Below are positions 45,901-55,796 of a stretch of DNA of 64,000 nucleotides, piece by piece; within the stretch, counting starts at the first letter, position 1, and each line of letters opens with the position of its first letter. The stretch comes from Conoideocrella luteorostrata (taxonomy: Eukaryota; Ascomycota; Sordariomycetes; Hypocreales; Clavicipitaceae), in NCBI GenBank assembly GCA_032433595.1, contig JASWJB010000037.1, positions 62,001 through 126,000 of the forward strand. Direction: 5' to 3'. Made by a program: the position numbers and the translations under genes. The notes below the pieces were generated by a model, which ran no database searches, was not told the origin of the DNA, and saw nothing but the letters and a program-made list of their open reading frames with translations.

Positions 45901-46536
45901 CATCTGGGCAGCCGTGTTCTAGTTGACGAAGATGAGCCCCCATTGGCAGACATGAACCCAGGCAGTTTACGCAACCAACCCCCCGGGCCACGAGGCGGAT
46001 TTGCCACCAGCCCGTTCATGGATTCGGGATTTCATATGGGACAAAACCCTTGGGCAGCACAAAATTTTCCTCCACCCGGCTTCGGGAATCCAACTTGGGG
46101 CTCACCAACAGTTCCACCAGGATTTGCGATAGGCTCACCAGCACCGATTTTGAACTCGATGCGAACTTCGTCTCAGCCGCGACATGTGGCCGTGCGGCTA
46201 ATGCTCTGTCAGGCATGCAAGGATCTGTCTGGATCTAGAAACTGCGATATAAATGGATTTATCGATCTCAGCTTGGTCAAATCGCAGATCGAAGCGCACT
46301 CTGGCGACTCGAGCATCACTGAAGAGGATCTGTTAAACCTGGGTGACACTGAAGGAAATAGTTCCAATGGTGGCGGTACTTTTGACATAAAGCACAATGA
46401 CGGGGTGGCCGGCAATTGTCTTATCAGATGGCTTCCAGATTCGAGTGACGGCGTCGATCAGGGTTATCGAGCTGTTGGAGCTCCTGGCGAGATTGGCAGT
46501 CCGTTGGCCGGCCATACATCCTTACGGGGATTCTAG
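42949..46536 (+). CDS. NST1: Stress response protein NST1
   Basis: Single exon of 1195 codons, the usual size for filamentous-fungal NST1, a negative regulator linked to salt tolerance and possibly mRNA metabolism in yeast. In order: a Pro/Ser/Thr-rich start; a lysine run (KKKKKKKKKR) near residue 150; the conserved block KIWSTSNHEERERIKEFWLG with EKDAVLRKMKEQQKHTCSC (about residues 188-240) carrying the Cys pair typical of the family; acidic tracts (~310-340, ~440-470); a conserved FLTFGNSLQ...LLDFLLSAYGN segment; a long Glu/Lys/Arg coiled coil (~520-715); and a disordered Pro/Gly/Gln-rich half with repeated PPGF. The C-terminal piece from ~1080 (HVAVRLMLCQACKDLSG) matches the fungal C-terminal region and ends GEIGSPLAGH. 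No frame problem is seen. Confidence 0.93.
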   Translation: MPATSQKPALSTPASPRTTAKYTNKDGSKYITVPKTAPSDSSQPSTPTIPTTSTSPPPKPAIIDTPAPSVNRKKQKRRQKALAKAAAAEQAENGHVDPASATELDLDTLPDDQEAIMSDDEAEHVRNGSLSSPITNGHPSSAVKSKKKKKKKKRNLEDSSYVAESPAIPASHAPMPDLTSSRPSGMSRDKIWSTSNHEERERIKEFWLGLGEDERKSLVKVEKDAVLRKMKEQQKHTCSCTVCGRKRTAIEEELEGLYDAYYLELEQFANQGEGPPILPPPSRDFLPRPPHRSPFSYAPQQPSRGRIVEHVGDDEEDDELEDVYSEDEVDDDYSDDDPPEQIPNPYDRDMTDFLTFGNSLQVKGTQLLDFLLSAYGNMDLGGILTVADDLLKNDGKRFIEMMEQLAERRMAREEDAREHFSRGYGHPNGSYSNPHNHPPPDDDDYEDEEDEEVDYEDSQDEDYEDEEVFSNPSIMPSKFHTECCCQDPMTEEQRMEEGRRMFQIFAARMFEQRVLSAYKMKVAKERQDKLLEELEEESRQVDQQKAKKAKNAQKKKDKAAQKKQVLAEEKARKEAEKAAEESARLNAEQKRIAEQKQKAEEKRKQREAQRKAEEEARLKKEADRQRRIHDQREKQAEQERKAKEARERDKKLKDEQRQREKDARNQREREAQERKEKQERDKREKEARAAKAQRESLEAAQRAKEEKAYHKSAAQAPQSLPIQVSKRGQGYPVSLPTILPQHPPNPANFASPKIPIATPVIPKAPTPIRARTLSQQQDSGPGSSAASQSASIASQNASPPSGTPVQASPGLFGLDRKGSVTSSGISSLLSQPISPRTMQSKLPSHSPPFQMPPMGMQPPPGLAHHRPPGFPSPIAQDPLYPMGFRPSPNMMMPPPGINNPAGRGLPHSPIPPPGFTHSSTDPFPLSQAYPIPKSGPIPTHTRQNSTGFDGQVGLPSQPIGRPAPIGRPGSLSQGQQRDDDDDTKHLGSRVLVDEDEPPLADMNPGSLRNQPPGPRGGFATSPFMDSGFHMGQNPWAAQNFPPPGFGNPTWGSPTVPPGFAIGSPAPILNSMRTSSQPRHVAVRLMLCQACKDLSGSRNCDINGFIDLSLVKSQIEAHSGDSSITEEDLLNLGDTEGNSSNGGGTFDIKHNDGVAGNCLIRWLPDSSDGVDQGYRAVGAPGEIGSPLAGHTSLRGF

Positions 46537-47825
46537 AAGGACTCCAGCGATTCAGGTCATACTGCTGAAAACGAGAGCCCTTTGAAACGGAAGAATTTGT
46601 TGGAACGCATTGGCATAACCGGTAAAGCCAACCTCTGCGTCAGCCCACCAACGACGGGTACTCGATTCAATAGTCGAATCCAGTCTTCTGTCCTTTCTGA
46701 ATCGGGTACGTAGCAGGGTAGATCCGCAGATGCAGCTAGGGTAGCCACCGAAGATTATATTGCCGCCATGACTGATCAGTAAGGACGAATTATGGCCCCC
46801 TTCCATCCTTCCCCCTTTGGTGGACAAATTATTGCGGCATGGGCAGATAGGAAATTGGAAGAAATGAGACAATGTGCGTGTTGACATGAAATAACTTCAT
46901 TGGCTTACATTACAAGTCACTTTGTCAAATTTAATGGCCTGTCATTATTGTCCATGACCACCAACAACGTGAAAGATGGGGAAATGTGGAAACATGTGAC
47001 AAATTTATTGGTTTCAAACTCTTTGTTCGATTAGCAAATATCAGGGCATTGCTCGGCCGTCGGTAACGGCAAGGGCACTGAAGAATTAATGCGTGGAAGA
47101 CCTCATAGTTGCGTAGAGCCGTGACGTGATCGCCCCAAAGTTGTATAGATAATGTTGTTCTCCACGCCGCTGTCTAACATTTCCCCTGCATCCAAGTTTG
47201 GCTGTTACATAAGATTTGGAGAAGACTTGACTTTCAGGATGAATTATGCTGTACATGCCGGGAATAAAATGCTATGACCCCCCCAATGGGCTCCTTGACG
47301 CGGGCCTTTGGTTCTAGAGAGAGTAGCCTACCTAGGTAATCACTTGGACATGTTCAAGGCGGGACTGGATGATGTTGATTCAGCCCTGCCCGTATGCGAT
47401 TTTTTCGATCGCACTATTTACTTTCTCAACGCCTCATTCAATTCACTGCATAGGGCATCGTTCAAAGTAATTGAACTCGCGTAAATGCGTAATGTCCCAA
47501 GGACTAAAGACGTGTCCATTTTTATTTAATGCTGATTTAGCCGCACCGCCCTTTATACATTTAACCAAGGTCAATTCGCGATCCATATGCTGATCCATAG
47601 AATCACACAAAGCACAACAGCACATCGCCACGAAAGCCGCGGCCCATAATAATTTTCTCCTCCCCAACGATTTGGTCGCTCGAGTCCCTCAATACGCCGC
47701 ACAAAGGTCAAAAGACGATATCCCATTAACGGAACCGTCGTTGTTTTCAGTAATTCTGTTCATCCACAAGCTTGGGACGTAGGCAGTCTAGTTCGTGAGA
47801 TTCCCAGCGCCTAGGATGTTTTATT
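46537..47825. other. Convergent intergenic region
   Basis: 3' flank of NST1 and of the Cys-rich membrane protein gene. Minus-strand frames at 46552-46887 and 47443-47667 lack a usable ATG context or overlap the NST1 end, and are not supported. Confidence 0.5.
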
Positions 47826-48635
47826 TCAAGAGTGACCTGGCTGGTCCTGGAATGGGTTAGGACCATTACCGATATCTTGCGTCTGCTGCATCAGAGGGGC
47901 ACGCGATTCTTGTGCTCGCTTCTTCTTGGTAGCTGCACGAGCAAGAGCAACAGCCTCAGCCTTGGCAGCAACCTTTTTGTGGTTTTTACGTTCCCGGCAA
48001 CAAGCAAAGGTTAAGTAGCCGATGCCGATGACAATAAAAGACCCAAAGACGATAGCAATGATGATGCCGCCAATATCAAGAGAGTTTGTGGCCAGCATGC
48101 ACACTTGCTGGCGATCGGTGTTGGCGGTGCAAATCCAGCCGTCCAAGCAATCACTGGTCTGCACAGGGCTTGGAGTGCAGGTCAGAGTCTTGAGTTTGCC
48201 GTTGTTCACCTCTGTAAGGCAAGCAGTGACCGTTGTGGTTCCGAATGAGAAGCAATCATTGCCAGTTTTCACTTGATTCGTCGCCCGCGCCTTCAACTCA
48301 GCCGCGGCCATAGTTGTGGTGGCCTCGACGTGCGGGATCTCTGCTCGATATCTCCTTCTCAGCTCCGCTCCCTGTGAAATGTCGTTGCATCGGTTGATGA
48401 TGTATTCGGCGTCGGCAGCCGCCTGTCTGGCTGAGCAGCCTGCATCAGCGTAGCAAGCCTTGATGTCGCCTGTCTCGAAGCTGGAGAGAGTAGACAAGCA
48501 ATAGCTCACAGCCTTGCGGTCAGCGCAATCGGTGTACTCGGCTAGAGCTTGGCTATGGGCTGAGAGGCAGGCTTGTCTCGGGAGCGCAGCGACGCTGCCG
48601 GCGAGGAGAAGCGCACCGAAAGGGAAGGATCGCAT
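47826..48635 (-). CDS. Cys-rich single-pass membrane protein with signal peptide
   Basis: 269 residues from the ATG at 48635, chosen because it gives a clean signal peptide (MRSFPFGALLLAGSVAALP, cleavage expected after about residue 19) while the longer frame adds 25 unhydrophobic residues. The extracellular part (about 20-180) has about 15 cysteines, suggesting a disulfide-stabilised ectodomain. One strong transmembrane helix follows (GGIIIAIVFGSFIVIGIGYL, about residue 185-205), then a basic cytoplasmic tail (CCRERKNHKK...) ending in a Gln/Pro-rich stretch. I do not recognise the family. The Cys spacing does not clearly fit CFEM. A cell-surface sensor or wall-anchored protein of Pezizomycotina is possible. 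Confidence 0.75.
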   Translation of the reverse strand: MRSFPFGALLLAGSVAALPRQACLSAHSQALAEYTDCADRKAVSYCLSTLSSFETGDIKACYADAGCSARQAAADAEYIINRCNDISQGAELRRRYRAEIPHVEATTTMAAAELKARATNQVKTGNDCFSFGTTTVTACLTEVNNGKLKTLTCTPSPVQTSDCLDGWICTANTDRQQVCMLATNSLDIGGIIIAIVFGSFIVIGIGYLTFACCRERKNHKKVAAKAEAVALARAATKKKRAQESRAPLMQQTQDIGNGPNPFQDQPGHS

Positions 48636-50485
48636 GTTTCGATATCCTGCGTCGGGCCAATTTATTTCAGAGGCGAATGTATTCCGGGACAGGATGTCCG
48701 GATCCAACAAACCGCGTGGTATCGCGAGACCTTACTTCTTGTCCAGTCAGGGGTCTCGGGATCTTGGACGTACAGACGAGCTGCAGTGGGTAAGGAATGA
48801 ACAATCAAAGCCTGTAGCAAGTTGAAAGGCAGAGAAAGATGAAGCCAAGTCTGTGTGTATACAGCAGCGCATGCAGAGATAAGAAATGAAGAAAACAAAT
48901 TGCAAAAAGTTAGCCGTGGTAGTTCAGACAGTAGTAAGCTGAGAAGGAGGGAGAAAGGAGAGTCGGCAAGGCTCAGACCAATTGAGCTACTCTGCCCAGC
49001 GACAGCATACGGAGAATGGAGCACCAGAGCAGTGAAATTATGGTAGGACCAGCATCCTCTCCGGTGCCTGCGACAACCTACAGATGAAGCCCCTTAGTTA
49101 TTAGTTAGTGCAGATGATGGCTGGGGTGGCACGACGCCCCAAAATTGATCAATCGTAGACGGTGTCAGCCTTAGCTGAGCCTGTGTGGCTGACAGATCAC
49201 CTTGACTTTGCCGCGAGTGGCTGCTACTATGGGACTAAAACACTCCCAGGAAGACACTGCAAATAGCAAGGAGCTAACCACTTCGCACGGGCTTAGTTCG
49301 AGTTGAGGGCTGTGCAAGCACCCAAAAAGCCAGCGGTTGATGTTTATTTCTACAATTTTAGAAGAGCAAAAGCGCGACATATGGCTCCATAGATCGAGAT
49401 CGATTTATTTTTAGTCCCTATATAAGTAAATATAACGAAGAAATAGGCCAACTTTTGTGGATGCCCCAGTTTGAGTAGTCTCCTGTTGATGCTTCCTCTA
49501 TTTTGCGACGCATGTTTGTAAATATGATAAATATATAACTATTGATCGTCTCACCTGTGGCATCGCTAAGAACGAGAGCAAACGCAAAACGAAACAGCTA
49601 CTTTTCGCTACATGATTAGACATCTCTCCGCGTCGGGTATCTGACCCGTTCCCATCCCCATCATCTTTGGAGAAGTAGGGTCGCCGCTACCCAAAAAAAA
49701 AAAAAAAAAAACAGGGCACTATCGAGGGCACAATGATACAGGTAGCTCTCTTTTCAACTGCTTCGTAGAACAATATGCCTACAATTCAGACCCAGAGTTT
49801 TTATTACTCTATTGGAACAAGGGAGGTGCGAATGCGGGATCTGCAATAGCACGGAGCATGGAGCATGGACTGCCCATAATTCGGCTTCTACCGAAGCGAT
49901 GAACCATTCCAACGACCTCTGCCGACTTATGACCACTTAATCCAATGCATGGAACATGTACTCCGTATTCCCAAACTTAATCCCCACGACAAGGTTTTGT
50001 GTGCATGCAACGCCGTACCGGGGAAAACCTGTTAATCAGCGGCATTCCTGCCACGGTGTTGTGGTCCATAGTAATCCGTACCGTATGCACTAAGTACATT
50101 GCTAGAGTCCACTGAAGTAACGATACAAGCGCAGCCTAGTTGCACCAGAAAGTAACTGTGGAGTGCGCATTACGCAGTGCTTAGAAGACGGCACTACCCC
50201 AACGGGATACTAGAAGTCTGCAGACGCATCTAAAAGACGTCATCGCCCACGACATCAATTCGTCACTCTACCCTACATGAGCAACAACCTGCCAAGTTTG
50301 TGTTCGAACAGCTAGTTACTGCTGAAACGTTAAGTGTTTATGCGTATGCGCGTATATATTTGGTGTCCCCGTCTTCCCATTTTTCTTTCTCTTCCGGAAG
50401 TATTGAACTTTCTCACCACACAAGCACTTTCGCCCTGAACAGCACCTCTATCCATTAACCCTATTTACCAACTTTACTCTCCACA
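48636..50485. other. 1.85-kb divergent intergenic region
   Basis: Promoters of the Cys-rich membrane protein (minus) and the small I78-type inhibitor (plus). It contains a ~19-A run at 49692 and a TACTCCGTA half-palindrome at 49959. No gene is recognised. Confidence 0.5.
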
Positions 50486-50784
50486 ATGCCTCTTGTTGTA
50501 CCTGGCGTCACCACCAACTCGTCTAACAAGACCGAGGAATGGCAAAACAAACTAGTTGGCAAGAAGCTACACGATTCCGAGCACAATGAAACCGTAAGAA
50601 TCCCTCCATTCGCCTTGTTGCACACGTAATTGCTAATACCTGCTAGATGTTTTGCAAAAAAGAGCTTCCTGAGCATCATCGCATCATCGCACCTGGTCAG
50701 ATGGTGACGCGGGATTTCCACGAGAATCGTTTGAATGTTCACGTGGATGAGAGCGGGACGGTCACTCATGTCCAGCACGGTTGA
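50486..50784 (+). CDS. Small I78-family peptidase inhibitor-like protein
   Basis: An 81-residue protein. Exons are 50486-50593 and 50647-50784 with a 53-bp intron (GTAAGA donor, CTAAT branch, GCTAG acceptor), both phases agreeing. The second exon reads LPEHHRIIAPGQMVTRDFHE then NRLNVHVDESGTVTHVQHG. This matches the shape of I78 inhibitors (hxRVIxPGxxVTxDxxxxRLNVxxDxxGxVTxVxCG), small inhibitors of serine peptidases. The usual C-terminal Cys-Gly is His-Gly here, and the single Cys sits just before the motif, so the typical disulfide may be missing. There is no signal peptide, so it would act in the cytosol or vacuole. The clean splice and a strong TATA-like region (TATATATTT, 50351) support a real gene. 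Confidence 0.75.
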
Positions 50785-51184
50785 TAAGATGAATATGAGG
50801 CGGGAGCTACGAGGGGCACACCTGCTACAAGCAACGTCTAAGGAAATCCATAGGTGCCACAAAGGTTGTTTTGTATAGCTAATAATTCCTTTTTTTTAAA
50901 AAAACTAAAAAAAACTAAAAAAAACTACATATTTGTATGCGAATGACCTTTGAGCACATCCATCATTGCAACATCTGCCTCGGGCGAGAGTGTTTGAGGT
51001 CCATAGTCGCTTAGCCGTGTCGCGACCTACCCCGGCCATACCGCCCACTGCGGGGCAGCACAGTTCAACTTTTCCCCTCCAACCGCATCACCCCGCCATG
51101 ATCCCTCACCAGCTCTGCTTGTGATCCTTCAAAGCTGAGAATTCATCGTCCATTGTTTCCTGCAGTGGATTAAAGCTTTTCAAT
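50785..51184. other. Short intergenic region
   Basis: Holds three CTAAAAAAAA-like A-rich units at about 50895-50926, likely in the 3' end of the inhibitor transcript, and the promoter of TMA20. Confidence 0.5.
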
Positions 51185-51858
51185 ATGTTCAAAAAGGAGT
51201 AAGTCGTCTTAATTAGATCGAATCCTCAAACGATGCCACCTGTTTCTGATGTCCTACTAGCCTCACCCCGGCGCCGAAGCAGAAGCTCAAGTCTTCTGTT
51301 CAGCGATCTCTACGGCAATCGCTTCTGACAACATATCCCCTGTTAACGACACACATCGATGAAATTCTTCCCAAAAAGGCCTCTCTCGAGAGCATGAAGC
51401 TCCCAGACCGGAACACACTCTACGTTCTCGACTCGGAGCCTCTGTTCTATCAACAAGACACTTCCGTCATCATCCCCCACCTTAAACTCGTCCACCGATT
51501 CCCGCAGGGATTCCCAACAATCCGAATCGACCGCGGCGCTATCCGCTTCGTTCTTTCGGGAGCGACACTGATGGCTCCTGGCTTGACGTCAAAAGGCGGT
51601 AGATTACCCGCGGAAGGCGCCGCGAAGGAGCTTGTAGAGGGGAAAGAGCTGGGCCAGCGCGCTGACGAAGAGGGGAGATGGAGCAGGGAGCTGCAAAAGG
51701 GAGAGCCTGTCGTGATTGTTGCAGAGGGCAAAGAGGAGGCTTGCGCAGTGGGAACGCTGGTTACCGGAACGGAAGAAGTCAAGGCCAAAGGCAAGGGTCC
51801 CGTCGTCGAAGACGCACACTTTTTAGGCGATGGCTTGTGGAATATTGCAACGGATTGA
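51185..51858 (+). CDS. TMA20: Translation machinery-associated protein 20 (MCT-1 family, PUA domain)
   Basis: Ribosome-associated factor that, with Tma22 (DENR), recycles 40S subunits and supports re-initiation. A 14-nt first exon (51185-51198, MFKK + two bases), a 62-bp intron (51199-51260, GTAAGT...ACTAG) and a second exon, 51261-51858, give 203 residues. The N-terminal domain contains KLKSSVQRSLRQSL and YVLDSEPLFYQ. FPTIRIDRGAIRFVLSGATLMAPGL opens the PUA domain; the GxxxMxPG pattern is diagnostic. The Gly/Ala-rich, charged stretch at about residues 115-150 is an insertion common in filamentous fungi. The end, GDGLWNIATD, is close to the family consensus (the usual N-G-x-x-LW). It looks intact. 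Confidence 0.92.
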
Positions 51859-52150
51859 AGAAGATTTCTGACGGTTCCCCAAAGGGACTGTAGGGGCATT
51901 GAACGGATATATGCGTACATGAATTTATTGTGATACCTGTATTTAACGACCGAAACTTACTTATGAGCAGTGCGAGTGATACTAAAAAAACATGAAAAAT
52001 AGAAGCGGACGATGAACTATGCCTCGAACGAAAATGCTTTGATGAGGTGGACCTCCGAAGTACAAGAACTCGCTAAATGTCACGTGTAAATCAACACTTT
52101 GTACAACGACCGATGATACGAACAATCCAGCGAAAAAGAAAGCAAAACCT

Positions 52151-53392
52151 TCATGGCTTATCGGCTTCCCGCGCCTTTAAAACATCATATCGCTGCTGGT
52201 GCAGCTGTATTGCTGCCTTCCCGACTTCATTTTTGTGCTTAGCAATGAATTTCGCCACACGCTTCATATTAAACAAGCCGTCCTCATCCGTCAAGCTTTC
52301 TTCTGGCTGGACCCCAAAACTCTTATCACCCTCTAGAATGATCCTTTTCAATGCCTTTACTTGGCATCCTCGAAACAGCATTGCTCTGGAATCAAGGTGA
52401 TCTGGCTGCGGAATCGCACCCTTTATTACATCTCTGAAAATAAAGTCTCGCTGTCGTTCAAGGAGCAGCTTTCTTCTGCGGGAGGAATACTCATCACCGA
52501 CGTTGAACCGCTCAATAGCCTCACGGGTAATTTCCTTCCTGGACGTGCGGCGCTCAAGAAACCGGCCTTCTCGCCGACATTCCGGCAGGAACTCGTCAAT
52601 CCACTCTCGGAAGGCAGGCCGCTTGCTCATTCGTCTACGGTCATTAGACTTGAGCTTCCTGGGGTCGTCCGTCGTCACCGTAAGGTCTTCGCACTGGGTT
52701 ATGCCTATGTGCTGCGGAAGTACACGGAACATGCGACACTCAGTAACGTACTCAAACATGTCTTTGAGCGAACTAAACGGCACGTCCCAGATATCGTCGA
52801 TGGGAAGACCTAGAAATCGAAGAACTTCCGCAGGCTCAACAGTGAGAAAGATCTTGGCCATGGTCTTGTTGAATGCCTCGACTTCAGGGATGCGCAGCCA
52901 GAGCGCCTCATCATCCAGAGTCAGACCAAAGGGACGAATGGTCGACCCCAGAATGCTCCAAATGTCGCCGTGGGCATGCTTAAAGAGTATCCATTGAAGG
53001 TGATCCAGGGTTGGGCAGACGCGAACGTCGACTTGGATATGCTTTTGGTGGGTTTCAGGTTCTGCACCGGCGCCATCTAGTTCCTGTGGCCAAGGGATGG
53101 CAAAGTTCGAAGAGCATTTTTTCTCCGTCAAAATCGCATCGGTTGCGTCAAGCAGGTCTGCTATTTTTTCTAGTTCTGCCTTTGTGTCCGCGGCTTGTTC
53201 TTTCGGCCACGCAACCAGAATGTCGATGTCTCCAAAATCTAGTTTGGCCGGCCCTTCAATAGGAGAAGCCACGCAGGTGTAATGTTCTCTCAAAATGCTG
53301 TGACATTTCGACTTGACATGCTCGTATATCGACTTGGGCATTCGGGGCGTGTGCAGTGTCCTGCCGCCAGTTGTGAAGGCGGAGCCTCCCAT
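52151..53392 (-). CDS. Nucleotidyltransferase-fold protein of unknown role
   Basis: 413 residues from the ATG at 53392; the longer frame begins with TTG. Near residue 55 it reads FGDIDILVAWP, fitting the G-D-x-D metal-binding strand of the DNA polymerase beta/nucleotidyltransferase fold. IQVDVRVC, about 60 residues later, supplies a third carboxylate on the next strand, as in that fold. A helical region follows (HLQWILFKHAHGDIWSILGS). The C-terminal ~200 residues are basic and helical (RRRKLLLERQRDF). I do not recognise a named family. The protein probably belongs to a conserved fungal group. The substrate (nucleic acid or protein nucleotidylation) cannot be told, and catalytic competence is inferred from the three acidic residues only. 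Confidence 0.7.
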   Translation of the reverse strand: MGGSAFTTGGRTLHTPRMPKSIYEHVKSKCHSILREHYTCVASPIEGPAKLDFGDIDILVAWPKEQAADTKAELEKIADLLDATDAILTEKKCSSNFAIPWPQELDGAGAEPETHQKHIQVDVRVCPTLDHLQWILFKHAHGDIWSILGSTIRPFGLTLDDEALWLRIPEVEAFNKTMAKIFLTVEPAEVLRFLGLPIDDIWDVPFSSLKDMFEYVTECRMFRVLPQHIGITQCEDLTVTTDDPRKLKSNDRRRMSKRPAFREWIDEFLPECRREGRFLERRTSRKEITREAIERFNVGDEYSSRRRKLLLERQRDFIFRDVIKGAIPQPDHLDSRAMLFRGCQVKALKRIILEGDKSFGVQPEESLTDEDGLFNMKRVAKFIAKHKNEVGKAAIQLHQQRYDVLKAREADKP

Positions 53393-53431
53393 CGCGACGT
53401 TAAACGAGGGTGAGGACCGAATTCCTGACAA

Positions 53432-53962
53432 AGGCGTTCAGAATTATTTTCCCTTCTAGCGTTGATGCCTTTCCGCTTGTTTGTTCATTCGGGTAGTATT
53501 TATTCTTCTTCTATTTCCTTTTTTCGGGTTCGTTCAAGCAGCGAGACAACGACGACGATACAATAATAGCCAATGTATCTTTCGTTTTTGCTGGACCTCC
53601 GAAGTTCAGACCAGAAAATATTAATCGGTAGTTGTTATTGCGGCGTTGCTATGGGCAAATCACACACTGAATGAGTTGACAATGTAGTATAGTTAACGAG
53701 GCGTGTTGAAAGTGAGCATGTAGTGACTGAATGTGACGGGTCATGGCTGTTTGAGTCATCTCAGATTCAACAGCGAACACTGTGGCTGCCTTCCCCATCG
53801 GTTGCTAAACGGTAACTAGCCAACTACATGAGACTTCGCCGCAGTGCCATCACAGAACACGAAAACAAAGGTGCAAATGTGCAAATGTGCACAATATTTT
53901 CAGCTCGAGAAACATTGGCTCTTCTCTAGCAGCAATATTGCCGTGTTCTATTTCTCTATACT
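53432..53962. other. Intergenic region
   Basis: Promoter of the nucleotidyltransferase-like gene and 3' flank of the S28 peptidase. No gene is seen. Confidence 0.5.
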
Positions 53963-55796
53963 CTACGCATTGGAGGGGTGATCTTTCCCAACGTAATATT
54001 CACCAACCCACTTCTTCATTGTGGCTAGAATATCGTCGACGATTTTTCGAACCTCCGGGTTCGCATCGGCATTTTTGGTGAGAACATCGTTGCAATGCGC
54101 CGCCTTGGGAATCACCCACACAGGCGCGTCTGGCGTGGATTGCAGCGGGCCGCCTGGTCTAGCGTCGGCAGATACGGTGGCTGGTTTCCAAGGGTCATAT
54201 TCTCCATTCACCCACATCAGGCGGGTAGTGTTGCCAACATTCCAGCCGCCGGTCTTCCTGTTGACTTGCGCACTGGTGCGGCCTGCGTCGAGGCCGAATG
54301 TGTGGTTGCCTTCCCGGGGGAAGTAGTTACGGCACTGCATGTAATTGTAGTTGACGTCTAGGAACTTGGACACCAGGCCGGTAGTGTCGTCCGGGCTGGA
54401 TACCTGCCACCACTCGAATCTACACATTGCTGGGTCAGCTAACACTACTTTGGGGTTCGAGCAAGTTGTCTGCTTCGGTATGTTGGTGTCAACTCACGGC
54501 TCGTTGCAGGTGAACCACGTCCACTGTCTGTTAATTGTGTTGTTCACGGAGAGATCGTGGTAGTAAGGGTTGTCTTTATTGTTCATGTCGTAGCATGCGA
54601 CTGTGTTGTTGTCTTTCCAATACCCATATTTTGCACATGCTGATTATGTGAAATTAGTATCGGGGTAGATGTCAAGATCGGTCTGTTATACGGGGAAGCA
54701 GGAACCTTACAGCCAGGGATCATGACCTCTCTGGACCATTTGGCGAATCCATTGAGAGCTTTGCAAGTGCCCACTCCCTCGGGTCCGGGGATGGTGCGAT
54801 TCTTCTTGTCAGGGAATACGTTCTGTACCAAACGTTTAAGTCATTTAGCAAGAATGAGGGACTACCATCAGGCGATTCACGTACCTCGATGTAGTCGCAA
54901 AACTGATAGAGCGGGTTTGGTCGGCTTTTCTGATAGAACATGGTGCCTTGCCATCCCTGAAGACCGCCAATGAGCGCTTGTCCGAAGTCATCGTTATGCG
55001 TTATAGCTTCCAGACCAAACCTCTTCTTGAGCGAATGCTGGGCTTCAGCAGTGCCGTTGGACAGCACTCCGTCGATGTGCTTGATAGCTTTCTGCATATC
55101 CTTGGTACAATTCTTCGGCATAGCCTCTGCGATCGGTTGATTATACTGCCAAAAGTCCGAGATGGCCTCGACAACAGCACTCGAGCAGTGGTATGCCCAA
55201 AACGTGCCTGGGGCGAGGCGATAGATCCACGCACTCAAAGCCCCAGAGTACGAACATCCGGTCAATACCCAAGGGGCCTTATCGGGCTTGGAGGTGCCAT
55301 TGACGTCGAAGGGCAGCTCGACATTCTTGGCAAAGTAAATGAGATCCTGGATGGCGTTGTCGAGCGTCAGATACTGCAGGTTCGTAGTGGACAGGTTCTT
55401 GTAGGGCGAGCTTTCTCCCCAGTACCGGTGCTCGACCACGATGACAGCCGCGCCGTTGGTCTTGCCAAACATACCGGGGAGAGTAGCATTTGTCGTGTAA
55501 AAGTCACTGGCGTCGCTTTCACCAGGGGCATTGAGCACGATGGGTGAGCCCGGCCCAGCGTAGTACTGCGCATTGTACCAGTACCGCTGGGAGAACGTCC
55601 CGAGCCCGGGGTTCTTGTGGTCAATCAGCTGTTGGAAAGTTGCTTCGCGAGATGGACCATCGGCTCCTGCTGTGGCCAGTTGGTGATCTTCTGGGGGAGG
55701 CGGCCGACCAAACGGATGCGCGCGATCAACCCAGGCGGCTACTGGTCCTGCAAGCACAATGCTTGAAATCACACTGAAACACTTGTTCAGACGCAT
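53963..55796 (-). CDS. Serine carboxypeptidase, family S28
   Basis: Secreted Pro-X carboxypeptidase-type serine peptidase. Four exons (55796-54885, 54822-54711, 54639-54498, 54419-53963) with introns of 62, 71 and 78 bp give 540 residues, as usual for the family. The signal peptide is MRLNKCFSVISSIVLAGPVAA. The ATG at 55796 is used; the frame upstream begins with TTG. Signatures: TFSQRYWYNAQYY, VVEHRYWGESSPY, the nucleophile in GCSYSGALSAW (Ser ~182), NEPFEWWQ restored across the last intron, the acid in NGEYDPW, and the His in AAHCND. Many N-x-S/T sites suggest heavy glycosylation. Such enzymes degrade proline-rich proteins at acidic pH and are expanded in animal-, plant- and nematode-associated fungi. 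Confidence 0.93.

Noticed and set aside
46552..46887. 111-codon minus-strand frame after NST1
   Set aside because: It sits in the NST1 3' flank, has no motif and no promoter context.
47443..47667. Small minus-strand frame with a signal-peptide-like start
   Set aside because: The first codon is TTG and there is no ATG before the hydrophobic stretch. Not supportable as a secreted peptide.
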